From: Mortierella sp. BCC40632
Lineage: Eukaryota; Mortierellomycota; Mortierellomycetes; Mortierellales; Mortierellaceae
DNA: 64,000 bases
NCBI GenBank assembly: GCA_011634665.1
Contig: WAEK01000017.1
Location: 1,045,501-1,109,500 of the forward strand
Direction of reading: 5' to 3'
A program made the position numbers and the translations under genes. Below the pieces are notes generated by a model. The model was not told the origin of the DNA. It searched no databases and saw only the letters and a list, made by a program, of their open reading frames with translations. Numbering within the stretch: the first letter of the stretch is position 1; every line of letters starts with the position of its first letter. Below are positions 44,083 to 55,700 of this stretch, piece after piece.

Positions 44083-44598
44083 TGATGATGATGATGATGA
44101 TGCTGGTGATGATGCTTGGTTCTAGTGCACAAGACGATATGCGGATAACTAAGCCCAGGGTTCCTTAACAAGAGTCCAATCAGGTGGGGTATCCTACGAA
44201 TACAAAGTACGAAATACACGAGGTACCAGTAGTCTATCCATCTGGTGATTCAGGTACTTTGTGAAAAATATTTTGGACAGTCTCGATGTTCCGAAACGCA
44301 GTCTTGAAGAAGAAGAAAAAAATGACTGCCCAACGAGAATACCTTTTTATTTTATTTTTGTTTGTTTAGGAGCGCTGCGCTGCGCTTTTTTGGTTACCAT
44401 CATCGTGATTCAAGATGAACAGAGACAAGAGATAAAGGACAAAGGAATTATCCGGTAGAGATAACTGCAACTGGTAGCCTTTTCGTGAAAGTAAAGGCGC
44501 TGCTACCTTTATTGAGTCTGCTTCCTCATATTTGCATCATTGTCCCTGCAATACCAAGAAAAAAAAAAAAATGGAAAAAAAAAAGAATACAAAGACAC
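42906..44598. other. Convergent intergenic region
   Basis: About 1.7 kb without a convincing gene. Poly(A)/(T) tracts lie at 42930-42948, 43520-43540, 43688-43708 and 44051-44080, the last followed by a (GAT)n run to about 44105. A 60-codon plus ORF at 43846-44028 has no known domain. Confidence 0.5.
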
Positions 44599-46562
44599 CT
44601 ACTCAAAGTATTCTATTGAGCGGCTTGCACATCGACGCGCATTCTTATTATATTCGCGTCGCTGTTCCTTGGTTCCAAAGTAAAGCTTTGAGGCCTGTCG
44701 TATCCCAAAGCAAATGAAGACGTGTTAGTTTTCCGTAAAATATAAAAGAACTAGATACAAGAGTCACCAAACAAAAGTGTGCGTTGATTCCTTTTTCTTT
44801 TTCCTTACCGCAATGTTTACGTGTGTGGAGGGATTGGTCGAAGGTTCATCCTCTAGTACAAGTTGACTGATCGCCTCGATATGATGCCTCACATCGTCAG
44901 GTTTATCCACAGTGTAGAAGGGGACACCATCCGTTGTGACATGGACATGATACATTGGTGTGCAGAACTTGACACGTGGTTGAATATCCGGGAAAGAGTT
45001 GTGAAAGACCATCTGAACCTTGAACATGCCTCCATCATAGTTGCTAATAGTTTAGTGAGGATTTGATCCAGATGAGTAGACCATTAAAAAAAATCACACA
45101 AGGGGGGGGGGGCGAAGCAATCGTTTGTATTACGATGGTAGACCAGTCCGATATCAGTTGATCATTCATGGTAGAGAATCAAAATACCTCATTGGCTTTC
45201 CAAAGAGCGTAAAAGCCCAAACAAAGGGGTTGTCATCGCAGAGTTCAACCTGGATTCCACTGTTGCTGTTTTCGAGATTATACTCTTGGATTTGTTCAAG
45301 TTGTCTTCTCAGATTGCTCGACATCCTGCTTGAGCTGCTGATCCATTCCTTGGACTGTGCGATCCAATCCACTGTCTCTTGGTCAATGGCTCTCTTGATG
45401 ACCTCAAGTCGCTTTGCAAGAGATTTATAGTTGAATAGCCCGTCCATTTTGTTTCCAGCATACTCAAATGGCGCCTTATAGAACTGTGTGCTATCTTTGA
45501 CCTGTGATGACTCTGTTTGCACTGTGTTTTGGTATATGTCATAGTAGGTCAGGAACAGACGCTTGGAGAGGTCACAAAACTCATCACTGGCTGTTACATG
45601 AGAGGCATAGATTGGTTCGCACAAGAACGTGGCCGAAGTCGATGAGGGGGTTCCAGATGAGTTGGGTGTTCCTACGGGCGTGACCAGAGTGGTGTTTCCA
45701 GATGTAGTATTGGGCGATGACGATGGTGAGGATGAAGTTCCTGGGTCTGTGCTACAGGATCCATAGTTTGTGAGCAAGGGGCTCTTGTTGATCCCTAAGA
45801 AGGCTTCCAGGCGATCACAGATCGAGATGCGGATAGTTTCTAAAGGGAGAGGCTTGCGTATGAGTTGACATTCGTCCCTAGTCGTCAAGGCGAACACGCG
45901 CAGCCTTTTAAAACTGTCTACATACCATGTCGGATCTTTTGATTATAGAGCTCGAGTTTGGTTGTGTCAGTTTCCAGGTCGTGTCCGGGTTCATTGCGGT
46001 ACTATGGTGTTGGAGAAATGCGAGTCAGAGCGCTAATTCACCAGACGAGCGACGGATATGCAGAATTCAGTTTCTTGTGTAATAATAGTACCGGCTGGTC
46101 GCTCATAAGAGATTGAATGCTCAAAAGAATGCTCGAGATGCCGTGAGCCGACGACCCTGCATGAGTGGACACAAGAGCCTCAGGTTAGTGATATTAAATG
46201 AAATCCATAACACAAGAGCGGTTTTCAATCGAACAAGATATGATCAGCGCTGCTGTGTGGCGATGACCAAAGGACATACATTGCTCTCCAGGGTTGCCAC
46301 GCCAGGTTCCCAAAATACTGAGGCACACTTTGCCTCCAGCATAGATCTATACAGTGGAGAGACAAAAAAGGAGGTTGTTGTTTAGAAAGTGGTAAATCTC
46401 TCCTTACAAAAGGCGATCTCTGACACTTTGCTCCAGGTTTTCAAACGACCAACAGGATCTGGCACTCACTTACATTCGGGTTGAATCGTGTCCTGGTGTT
46501 GTTGGTGGTGAGTGCAAGGACTATGGTGGTTGGTTAATAAAGTGCTGTCAGCTGTCTGAATG

Positions 46563-46595
<33 letters not shown>

Positions 46596-47155
46596 GTGGC
46601 GGATACCACAGGCTTTTGTTGTACCTTTCGGTGGACTGGTTGGGTAGTCCTTAGGAAACTGCAAACTGAATTCAAATTGACCAAGGCAATATCTAGAGAG
46701 TCAAGGAGTGTAGCAAAAGGATAGTAAGACGAATCGGCTCATCGGTCATCCGGTCTGGAGTTTGACCCCTTTTGTTCTATCTTCATCGTTAGGTAAAAAC
46801 TACGTGAGGAAAAAAAAAAAAAAAAAAAAAAAAAGTGGGCGCTTGGTGGGGGTACTAACGGAGTGTCTGGGGGACCTGTGATCATGGCTTTGATATTCAT
46901 GATATTGGAGTCATCTAAAAGCGCGTGGTAACGACATAAAAGGACTCAATGTGAGATGCATGGACAAAGAGCCTCTCATTAAACTTTCAATGTACTGAGC
47001 GTAGCAAGTAACTATGAAAATGCCATGAAGTCAGCCTTGAATAAAAAAATAAAGAAAAAAGAAACAATACCATAATGGAGAAAGAGTTGGTCGTCCGGAT
47101 TCTTGGAGAATTCAGAAAGCTCTTTGGTTAGGCGGAGGGTTACGGCGTTGGACAT
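44599..47155 (-). CDS. UBE2Z-like ubiquitin-conjugating enzyme with second, inactive UBC domain
   Basis: Ten exons on the minus strand: 47071-47155, 46860-46914, 46625-46692, 46474-46520, 46280-46346, 46092-46156, 45926-46001, 45188-45839, 44809-45043 and 44599-44694 (1,446 nt, 481 residues, all in phase). The first UBC domain has MITGPPDTPY, FEFSLQFPKDYPTSPPK, RFNPN in place of HPN, and the active-site Cys in GGKVCLSILGTW, then SSILLSIQSLMSDQP and YRNEPGH, as in UBE2Z/E2-230K-type enzymes. After IRHETIRISICDRLEAF and a Ser/Thr-rich linker, a second UBC-like fold follows (DNPFVWAFTLFGKP, MVFHNSFPDIQPRVKF, CTPMYHVHV). The catalytic Cys there is replaced (DGVPFYT). The C-terminal ASKLYFGTKEQRREYNKNA resembles E2 final helices. 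It would charge ubiquitin or a ubiquitin-like protein; the second domain may be regulatory. Confidence 0.88.
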
Positions 47156-48908
47156 GGCGAACAGTGATGGAAGAAAGATGGAAGGTCAGAGATGGGCTCG
47201 GGGCGGAGGTAACAGCAAGACAAAGGGGCTCTGCCGCAGTAGTTCAGACAGAGTCGAAGGCTGAGGAGATGGCTTTAAGACGCGCTCGCGTGCTCGGCGC
47301 AGCAGTGGCTCCGGCGCGTAGCAAGCGGTTAGTAAGAAAGAGAGATTTGGATTCCAAGGGCGATCGAAGGTCTGGCAGGAGGCGATAATGGCGACGACGG
47401 AGAAGTGACCAATGAATGGCAAGGATTCTCTGCGAGGCACATGTAAAGCATTGCCATCTTGCTGAATGTACGTATTGGATTACCTTGTACGTAAGGATGG
47501 CCAAGCTCTCAATTCGAGGCAACAAGAGTTACAAAGGGGACAAAGGGGATGGAAGGGTTACTTTGCTCGGGAGTCTTTTATCGTCTTTCGTTGTCAAAGG
47601 ATAGATTTGCCTATTGAGGTACCAAGCACGGCTTGACTTTTCATCGTTTCTAGTCTGCCACTAGATAGCAAAGTATGGTCTCGGACACTTGGGCCACATT
47701 GGTATCGTTTGATACTCCTTAGTATCAATTTTTTGCTCCTTGCTACGGATAGTTTTTGATTTCAAAAGGTCTAGACGAGACGCGTCTGTCTAAAGAGGGA
47801 CGCCTCCAATCGGCAACCTGTAAACCGAGTAGAGTCTATCTTACTCCCCCGAAACGGCCCATCAGGTCCAAAGTCCGTCCAGTTGCTCAATGTTTTTACC
47901 TCATCCTCATCTCTTCCAGTTGGAGCGCCTGTCCGTCAACATACATGTTGTACAAGATGCCTTGGTCGCTGACCAGGGGGGTAGTTCTAGAAGCACTAGC
48001 GCCCAAAGCCAAGACGTATGGACACAAAACCAAAAGGCAAGCCATACGTACCTGCCATGCAGTAGATCCCTCCCCACTTTGTCCCCGCAGAAGATGGACC
48101 CACTTTCTACCCACTTTTTATGCATCAAGGAAACTGTTTAGAGTTACCAATCGGAATGCATTGACTGCTTCCCACTCAGATCCCAGAATTCGACCAAATA
48201 GTCTAGGTCTGCTTGTCATTTGGTGTCAGTGGACTACATACGCTAAGCTTTCGTGGGGTGTTACCAAGGTTTGAGTAAAAGAATGGCGTTGAGTAAAACT
48301 GTTCCGGCCAGCTATTGTCTTTTCACCCGTAGCTCTCCGGTCAAGGACAGCATGGCACTCCACAGAGCGGAGATGCACGTGGTACCAGCTGTGTTTGATG
48401 CACCGAACAGTTGAGTCCTTGTCGAGATCATGGGTGGTCTCTTTTTTTGCATGGTTCCTCTCCGTCCACACGACCTTACGCTCTATGCTCTGAGATCTAA
48501 AGCACAATAAGGTTCTGTTTGTTTTTTCCTGTCAAAGGGAGGTTGTTTTGGCTGGGTCATCCTTGTGGTTAATGTTTACTGTCCGCGCATGTCCGCCTAT
48601 CCGTTCAAGAGATCTGTCCCTGGGAATGAAGTCCCATCCTGCGCCAGGTTTTTGCCCAAACCTGTCACAAACTCAGTTAGCGCACCTTGGCCCTCGCCTG
48701 GGCTGAACAAACCCTCCTCTCGTCTAACAGCACCTACCCTCTTTGTTCAACGACTGGTTGGAACTCAGCTCTTCCCCCGGTAAAGCCGCCTTTTTGTATT
48801 TAAGCAAACCTTTCCCCCCATCTTTTTACAGGTGCCTTTCCTGCCACATCTAATTCACATCACGATCACCAGAACTTGTGTCCTGTCACTCTTTCATCCC
48901 TCCACACA
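47156..48908. other. Divergent upstream region of UBE2Z-like and MOT1 genes
   Basis: About 1.75 kb without a convincing gene. A 172-codon ORF at 47756-48274 has no domain and many rare-type residues. The last about 120 bp (48790-48908) are CT-rich and lead into the MOT1 ATG. Confidence 0.5.
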
Positions 48909-50442
48909 ATGTCAAACGTCCTTCCAACATCACAGGAGCATGAGACTCCAGAGAAACGAGGCTTCGTTCAAATCCTAAAGGAGGATGCAAAAGACCGACT
49001 GCGCTCCTTCAAGTCAGGCTTCCGTCTTGGAGAGATGAGCGGTTCATTGGGAGACTTGGGCACTCTGTTGCCTATTATGCTTTCCTTGTCGCTCACAGGC
49101 CAGGTTGATCTTACTGCCAGTTTGATTTTCGGTGGACTCTGGAATATCGTTACTGGTCTTACCTTCCGGATGCCGATGTGTGTCCAGCCCATGAAATGTA
49201 AGCTTCCTCAACTCCCACGCCTTCCGAGTCGGAGTATGTGTCCTTTATGAAATCATAGTACTAGCTGATTTACTAATGTATCTTCCGTGCCCTTTAGCCA
49301 TTGCTGCCATTGCCTTGACGAATCACATGTCGATTGGATCGGTGATGAGTGCCGGTATGGGTGTCTCCGCTGTCGTTACCTTTCTTGGTCTGACCCGTAC
49401 TATCCACTACGTCCAGAAGTACACGCCTATGTCTGTCATTCGTGGCATCCAGCTCGGCACAGCCATCTCCTTCGGTGGCAAGGCTGCTGAGCTGGTCAAG
49501 CAAGCCAAGAGCTTTGGAGGCGATAGTTGGACCTGGGACAACAACTACGAATGGGCTTGTGTCTCCTTCATCATCGTCTTCATCTTTTATTACCGATCGA
49601 AGCGTATCCCTACTGCCATGATTCTTTTCGCCATTGGGTTGATCATTGCCTTCATCAAGCTCTATACCAACCCTCCCAAAGGCGCCAATTATCCCAAGAT
49701 CGGTGTCTACGGAATCAGAGTCACTGTGCCTACCTGGGAGGAATTCAAGCACGGTTTTATGTCTGCATCGTTAGGCCAGATTCCTTTGACTTGCTTGAAC
49801 TCTGTCATCGCCCTTGCTGCGCTGGCCAAGGACCTCTTCCCCGAACGTCCTGCTGGTACTCCAACGATTGCCGTGTCCGTTGGAATGATGAACCTTGTTG
49901 GATGCTTCTTCGGTTCCATCCCATTCTGCCATGGATCTGGAGGACTTGCTGCTCAATACCGATTTGGTGCCCGCACTGAAGTGTCGATCATCATCCTCGG
50001 TCTCCTCAAGATTTTCTTTGGACTCTTCTTTGGTTCCTCGCTCTCGGGCCTTATTGCTAGCTACCCTAGCGCCATCTTGGGTGTGATGCTCTTTGTCAGT
50101 GGTATTGAGTTAGGAGCTGTTGCCAGAACATTGAACGACGGTGTTACGAGCGACCAGCAGAGGCATGCTAACTTTATTGTCATGATCACCACCGCTGCCA
50201 TGTTGGTCGGTTTCAAGAATGATGGTATTGGTTTCTTGGGTGGTCTTGTCGCTGCTGCCTGCTTCTACCTTGGTGCCAAGTACATGGGTCGTATGGATGA
50301 TGATGCTGATGTGACAACGATGGACAGCGGAAGAGTGTTGGATAGCGAAATCTCTTCCACGCACAAGAACCCTTTGCCCCACTCGGAGTCTGAGATCGTT
50401 GAGCAGTCTGACACTAGACCTCAAACCACAACCAAGCTGTAG
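48909..50442 (+). CDS. MOT1: MOT1-type molybdate (sulfate-like) transporter
   Basis: Polytopic membrane protein of the MFS_MOT1 family importing molybdate for molybdenum-cofactor enzymes such as nitrate reductase. Exons 48909-49197 and 49298-50442 (1,434 nt, 477 residues) join within QPMK/SIAA. Family signatures: GEMSGSLGDLGTLLPI near residue 40, GLWNIVTGLTFRMPMCVQPMK near 80, and a second repeat signature SIPFCHGSGGLAAQYRFGAR near 300. Around ten hydrophobic segments follow the usual order. The C-terminal tail is hydrophilic and Ser-rich. ATG 48909 (context CACAATG) is preferred over 48876. Substrate is inferred from family. Confidence 0.93.
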
Positions 50443-50581
50443 TAGATGTAGTCCCGTAGATACCAGAAATATAATATAAGCCACTCAGTTTCTTTTTTTT
50501 TTTTTTTGTAGCCCTTGCCCACTTTCTTTTTTTTTTTTTTTGTTTGTTTGTTTGCACTTCATCTCACCACAGGATCATACC

Positions 50582-51236
50582 ATGGCAAGCAGCGAGGTAC
50601 CAGAAGAGTTTTGGCAACATTCCAAACCATCTAGTCAATCAGTGTTAGACAGCCGCTTCATTGCTAAGCGCATCCCGCCATTTCTCGATCGCTTTGGCTT
50701 TACTATTTAGACTCTTGATTCTAGCATCAGCATCTCAAAACCACGGAGCGAGAAGCAGCTAGCATTCTTGTTCTCACTCAATAGACTTTCACATCACAGA
50801 GCAGCACCATGGAGCACATGGAGAATTCTCTATAGCCGCAGGCGTCGGCAAGCTAGGTCACCCATGGTTTGGTATGACCACTTGTTTGGTATTTCACTCT
50901 ACACTCCTGTGCTGAGGCATGAATCCTCCTTATCCTAAACCCTTTGACTCCTTTCCTCTTTCATCATAGCCTTGACACTCCACTCTATGAATTGTATATC
51001 AAGAGACTGGAGTTGCAACAACAGGCCCGTCAGACCCACCGACACCGGATATGGCAACATGTGCAGGACCGACTTGCAGAGCAGAACAGTCTTAAAGAAC
51101 CGGAGAGTCCTATTGATCAGCTTTCACCTGGTAATGGACAGCAGAAGAGATGGAGGTTCTCGGCCTGTAGGGCTACTGAGGTCGAAGGAGTGAGTTCTTA
51201 CTGACCGTCCTATCTGTCAATTTATTTATTTATCTA

Positions 51237-51272
<36 letters not shown>

Positions 51273-51754
51273 AAGCTATCGAGGTTGAGACCCAAGAGAC
51301 TCTCACTTCTGTATCATCTACTGCAGGAACAAAGCCCACGAAACGGTCGATTCGTTGGAACCTCGTGAACAACACCACAAAAAGTAGGACGCCGACTCAT
51401 TCACTCGCAGCCCCCCCCTGTAACCCAGAGCAGCTCAAAGGATACTGACTACTTGAATGGCTATCGTGGAACCCTTCGTCTTTCCTACAAAAAAAAATAG
51501 ATTTCTATAAGGAGCATCCCATTACCTTGGTCACGGTACCACATAAGGACAGGAAGCCAACAAAAAGTGCATTGAAGATCAGGACACCAGCGACCATCCA
51601 GAAGGACCATAAGCCTCATACTGAAAAAGCAACTATTAGAGCATCGGCAGGCCGTGATGCAGTTTCAAAGCCTTTGTCCACCATTTCTGGATCGGGAGCC
51701 GCCAAGGCAGCGCCAACAAAACCAGCACGCAAATCTGCAGTGGATTTTTTCTAA
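50582..51754 (+). CDS. Unrecognised multi-exon basic protein
   Basis: Several short exons with plausible splice sites. An ATG at 50582 (MASSE) is followed by a GTACCAG donor. A piece at about 50800-50868 reads EQHHGAHGEFSIAAGVGKLG when entered from CACAG. The exon about 50970-51189 encodes LDTPLYELYIKRLELQQQAR and ends before GTGAGTTC. Another at about 51276-51386 encodes KRSIRWNLVNNTTK, and the last (about 51511-51754) encodes KEHPITLVTVPHKDRKP and ends AVDFF. The C-terminal half is Lys/Arg/Thr-rich, as in nucleolar proteins, but I do not recognise the family. The exon chain is only partly resolved. Confidence 0.45.
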
Positions 51755-51771
51755 CAGCAAGTGTCTTCGAC

Positions 51772-51774
<3 letters not shown>

Positions 51775-51802
<28 letters not shown>

Positions 51803-51875
51803 AGAGAAAAGAGAAAAGAGAAGAGAGAAGAGAGAAGAGAGAGAGAAAGAGAGAGAGAAAGAGAGTGTGAGAGAG
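51775..51875. repeat. GA-rich minisatellite (AAAAGAG units)
   Basis: About 100 bp of AAAAGAG/AGAGAG units directly after the preceding gene's stop codon. Confidence 0.9.
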
Positions 51876-52053
51876 AAAAAAAATGCATTGGAGGAACAAT
51901 AAATCACTGTACTGATTATGGGAACGACTCTTTTCGACTCTACTGTGTGTTCCTGCGGAGGGAATGGAGGGGCTCTCTAGGCACCTCTACCCCATTCTCG
52001 TTCTTCTAGCGTTCGCATTGAACCTCTGGAGCCATCCCTGCGAAGTATAGCTT

Positions 52054-52109
<56 letters not shown>

Positions 52110-52592
52110 AATGCGCATCCGAATCATCTTACCCATTAAAAGGTAGGAGTATGTGTATCGATACCAAATGCTTTGAACCAGTTTGGTCAAATTCTTTGCT
52201 CTCAAAAAAAAAAAAAAAAAAAAAAAAAAACAGAATCTGTTTGAAATGCGCTTACAGTATGAAGCCTTCTCCACTCTTGTCAGTTTCATTCCTTGATCAA
52301 ACTAGGAAAAAGTCTGGTCATGGCTCATGGGGCTTCCACCATTAACGAAAGGGCTCCGAAGCTTTTTTTTTTTTCATTCTTTCTTTCATTCTTTTTTTTT
52401 TTTTTTCTCTCACACAGGGTATTCCCTTTCATTGAAAGGAGGGACCTGGCTAGGTTAAGAGCTCTGGTAGGTTTACTCAAATTGTTCTGTTTACTTTGGA
52501 TAGTTTTTTCTATGGATTCCCTGTCGTAGCAGCACCCTTTTGAATAAAAAAAAAAAAAAAACTCATAGTACTAATTTGGTATTACAGTCGCC
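51876..52592. other. Intergenic, simple-sequence rich
   Basis: No gene. Contains a (CT)n/(CTAT)n tract at 52050-52110, poly(A) at 52204-52230, T-rich runs at 52363-52406 and poly(A) at 52546-52561, up to the left end of the XPG-Fanzor element. Confidence 0.6.
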
Positions 52593-52607
52593 TATCCCTT
52601 AAACCGT
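52593..52607 (+). repeat. Left TIR of XPG-Fanzor element
   Basis: Perfect 15-bp match to the reverse complement of 57626-57640. Followed by GGTTTAA, which with TTAAACC inside the TIR forms a local inverted repeat. Confidence 0.9.
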
Positions 52608-52756
52608 AAGGTTTAATAGGCAAATTTGCCAGTCAAAAAATGGGAGTGAAAGAGTGAAAGAGAGGGTTAGCATCCACTACTGGTTATGTTTGAGTTGGCC
52701 TGGCTTGCATCTCCGTGAATTGCCCATGAATTGCTTACTAATACGGGATAATTATT

Positions 52757-52794
52757 GTCGAGCTCCACGCTCGACTTGGGGAGCAGAGCGCTCC
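52757..52794 (-). ncRNA. Tandem hairpins at the Fanzor stop codon (candidate guide-RNA scaffold)
   Basis: On the minus strand, GGAGC-GCTCT-GCTCC (52794-52780) touches the TAG stop. CCAA... separates it from GTCGAGC-GTGGA-GCTCGAC (52775-52757), a perfect 7-bp stem. Both loops are 5 nt. The position between the ORF end and the element end fits known Fanzor/TnpB guide RNAs; function is inferred. Confidence 0.4.
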
Positions 52795-55700
52795 TAGTTG
52801 GTTATCCGGCGCAAGAACCATGGCCATTCCATCTTGGACAACCAGTGGTGTACCGCCATTGCCATGTTGTGAGCCCCATTGATATCACGATCACGGCCTG
52901 CATCATGCTGGACCCCTCCTCCTGCCTTGCATACAAGATTTCTTTTCATCTCCTCTGTTTTCAAACCACAGAGGCAGCATTGTCGCGATGTCTTGAACTC
53001 GTCAACCAGGCAGACTATGATTCCCATCCCTTGTGCCTGTCATCCACAAATAAAACGATTAAATCGTTAGCTACTCTCCTCACTTTGGTCTACACAATTG
53101 CTCATATTAATGTTCATTACCATCTGGCACAGCCTCTCCAACACAACGTATGTCCCACTCGTTCCACCGTTCAATGGTTTGAATACTCCATCCCCAATCG
53201 CGAGGATAACCTGTCGCTTCGATGGTAAACTGGGCTTAGGCAGAGGCTCTTTCATATCTTCTGCAGGTTCGAGATTGGCAATGCTGACTGCTGTCCGCAA
53301 AATATGCGAGAGTCGCTGGTCGATCTCTGCAGCATGTTCTTGTTGTTTTCGAAACTTGAGCGTCTTGTACGCCGTCGATCCATAGAAAGATCCAAGCGAT
53401 CTGTCCGCATTGAGCTTCGACAGGACATGGTCTTCCGTGCTCTTGGAGACCTGTTTCAGTCGAGTCTCCTCAGTAGCCTCACCTCCAGGATCATCAACCG
53501 TTACTGGGACTATCGTTTGCTCTACTGCGTTGATCCCATCTGTCTCCTTGGCGAGTTGCATTAGGTGTCTCATCCCCTGTGTGTGCCAGTTGTATGTCCC
53601 TCTGGAAAGGTGGTGGTTGGAAGCTTGGTTGGGCCGTGCACTGTCAACGATCACTGCTGTGACAAGCTCCGCTATCCCTGGGTCAACCCCAATCACCACG
53701 TAGCTATCGCCAACAAGCTGTAAAACAGTCTCTTTGTTCGCAAAGAGCTCTGTCGCATACCGGATAGTGGTTCGGCCTACGTTCAGAGGATGAGCACTTG
53801 CGTTGGCTGCCTCGGCTTTGATCTTGGGCCTTTGAAACTTTTCAGTCTTTGGATCTAGAGGACGGTACGCAAGCAGCCGCAACTGATATCCGTCCGTTAC
53901 CATCGTCCCTCGCAAGCAGTATTTCTGCTGTGGAGAAATCGCTGCTGGCATGCTTTCTTTCTCGATCTGGCAACTTTTGGTTTTCTTCAGAATTGCAATC
54001 CTCTCCTTTGTCATCTCGACAAATTGAGTCTTTAGTTGACCATATCGTCTCTTGGCTTCACTCTCGTCGCCCTGAGCTACTGCCGTCGAGCTTTCTGCTC
54101 TTTTTCGCCCTGGCAATCTCTGGGCTGCCTCCTCGAGCTCCTCTTCCGCCATTGCAAAAGAGTCGAAAAGACTTGGAACTTGAGACGATGAGGGCCTCCC
54201 AACACAGGTAGTCTTGTCGTAATTGCTTCTTTGTCTCCCACCGACAAAGAGCCTGTAGTAGATCTCGCCTGGATGATTGGATGCCTTCGAAGATCCCTCT
54301 CTCTGGGAGCTGACTCCTAACAGGTCCTTGATTATTCCTTGTTCCACTTTGTGCTCCAAATCTTGTCGAAAAATAGCGCGGACAAAATACTGTTCAGAAA
54401 TGGTGAGAAATGACGTTGACTCTTTTGCAGTAGGAGCTAGTTCTAGTCGGTCCTTGATGGGCAGCTGGAAGTTGAGGACTGTGAAGACCTCGGCCTGGCT
54501 AAACGCCTCTGATATTCCTTTTTCCTCTACTGCTGCCAGCATGGCTGCTCCCTCTGTTGATTGTGCCCATCCTGGGTTCAGCCGACACACCTAGAATATT
54601 AGGTTGAGTTAACAACTATTAAAAAAAAAAAAAAAAAAAAAGAGCATGAACCACTTACTCGTTTGATCAACTCGGGGACAAACTCGACAAACGTTTTGCA
54701 CAACATACTGTACAGATTCCGGCCAGAACTCTCAAAAAACACTGTGGTACTTGTCCTTGTAGGTGCGACTGGAGCCGATCTCGTTGTTGTTTGAAATTGG
54801 GGCCTGCACTCTTTGCAAAGTTGTTCTACTACCTCCCTGGCTAGACTCATGCCAACAGTCCCTCGCTTTGTTCTGTTTTCATAGTATAGCAGCATTAAGA
54901 GCTGGCGGCAAAAATCCTCCGTATCTAGGATCTGTAACTTTTTTCTGCCATCCTCTTGACTCCCATTCACAGAGTACATGGCTGCAACAGTCTTGGCAAC
55001 AAACCACCGTACGATGTACAGTCCAATTTTTGTCGCCTCCGAGTGGCATTTGGCGAGTGCTAGCACCGTGTCGGCAATATACTTGGCAGCTCCACTGCGC
55101 TCCTCTTTGGTTTTTGAAGGCAACCTCTCCTCCAAAACTGACGCTACTCGCCACAGAATCGGCTCGCGCTTCTGGGTAATACAGTCAGAAGTTGAGTCCA
55201 ATGCTTGGTCAATTAGATTGCCAGGCGATACTCTGTTGGATGATCCTGTTCCCATTACGCTTCCTGTTCCTAGAGCCGTTTGAACTGCAAGCCTTGATGC
55301 CTTTGCTCTCGCCAGCTTTTTGCATTGTCGTTTCGGTGGAGGATCTGGCGGTGCGTTTGCCTTTTTTGCTTCACTTGCTGATGCTCCTCTCTTGATACCT
55401 TGCCTACATTTGGATCAATCGAAAAAATGTCAGTTCTCGTATCCTTTATTTTTTTAATTACATCAATCCAACCTGCAAAGTCGCATACACCTTGCCTTTT
55501 GAGAATCTGCTTGTCAGAGTCGAGTCGTTCGCCCACAGGGCACTCTTGTTGTTGTATTTTCAACCCCTTGACCTTGTCTTTTGTGTGTTCGATGTTCCCT
55601 TGAGCCGTCTCGCCAGCAACACTTGGGTCGGAGACCTCCTCATCCTCTTCCTCATCGTGAGATCTTGGAAAATTTTCGATTAACCCCATGCCTCGAGGTT

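Noticed and set aside
47756..48274. 172-codon plus ORF upstream of MOT1
   Set aside because: No domain, unusual composition, and an equally long opposite-strand ORF; probably chance.
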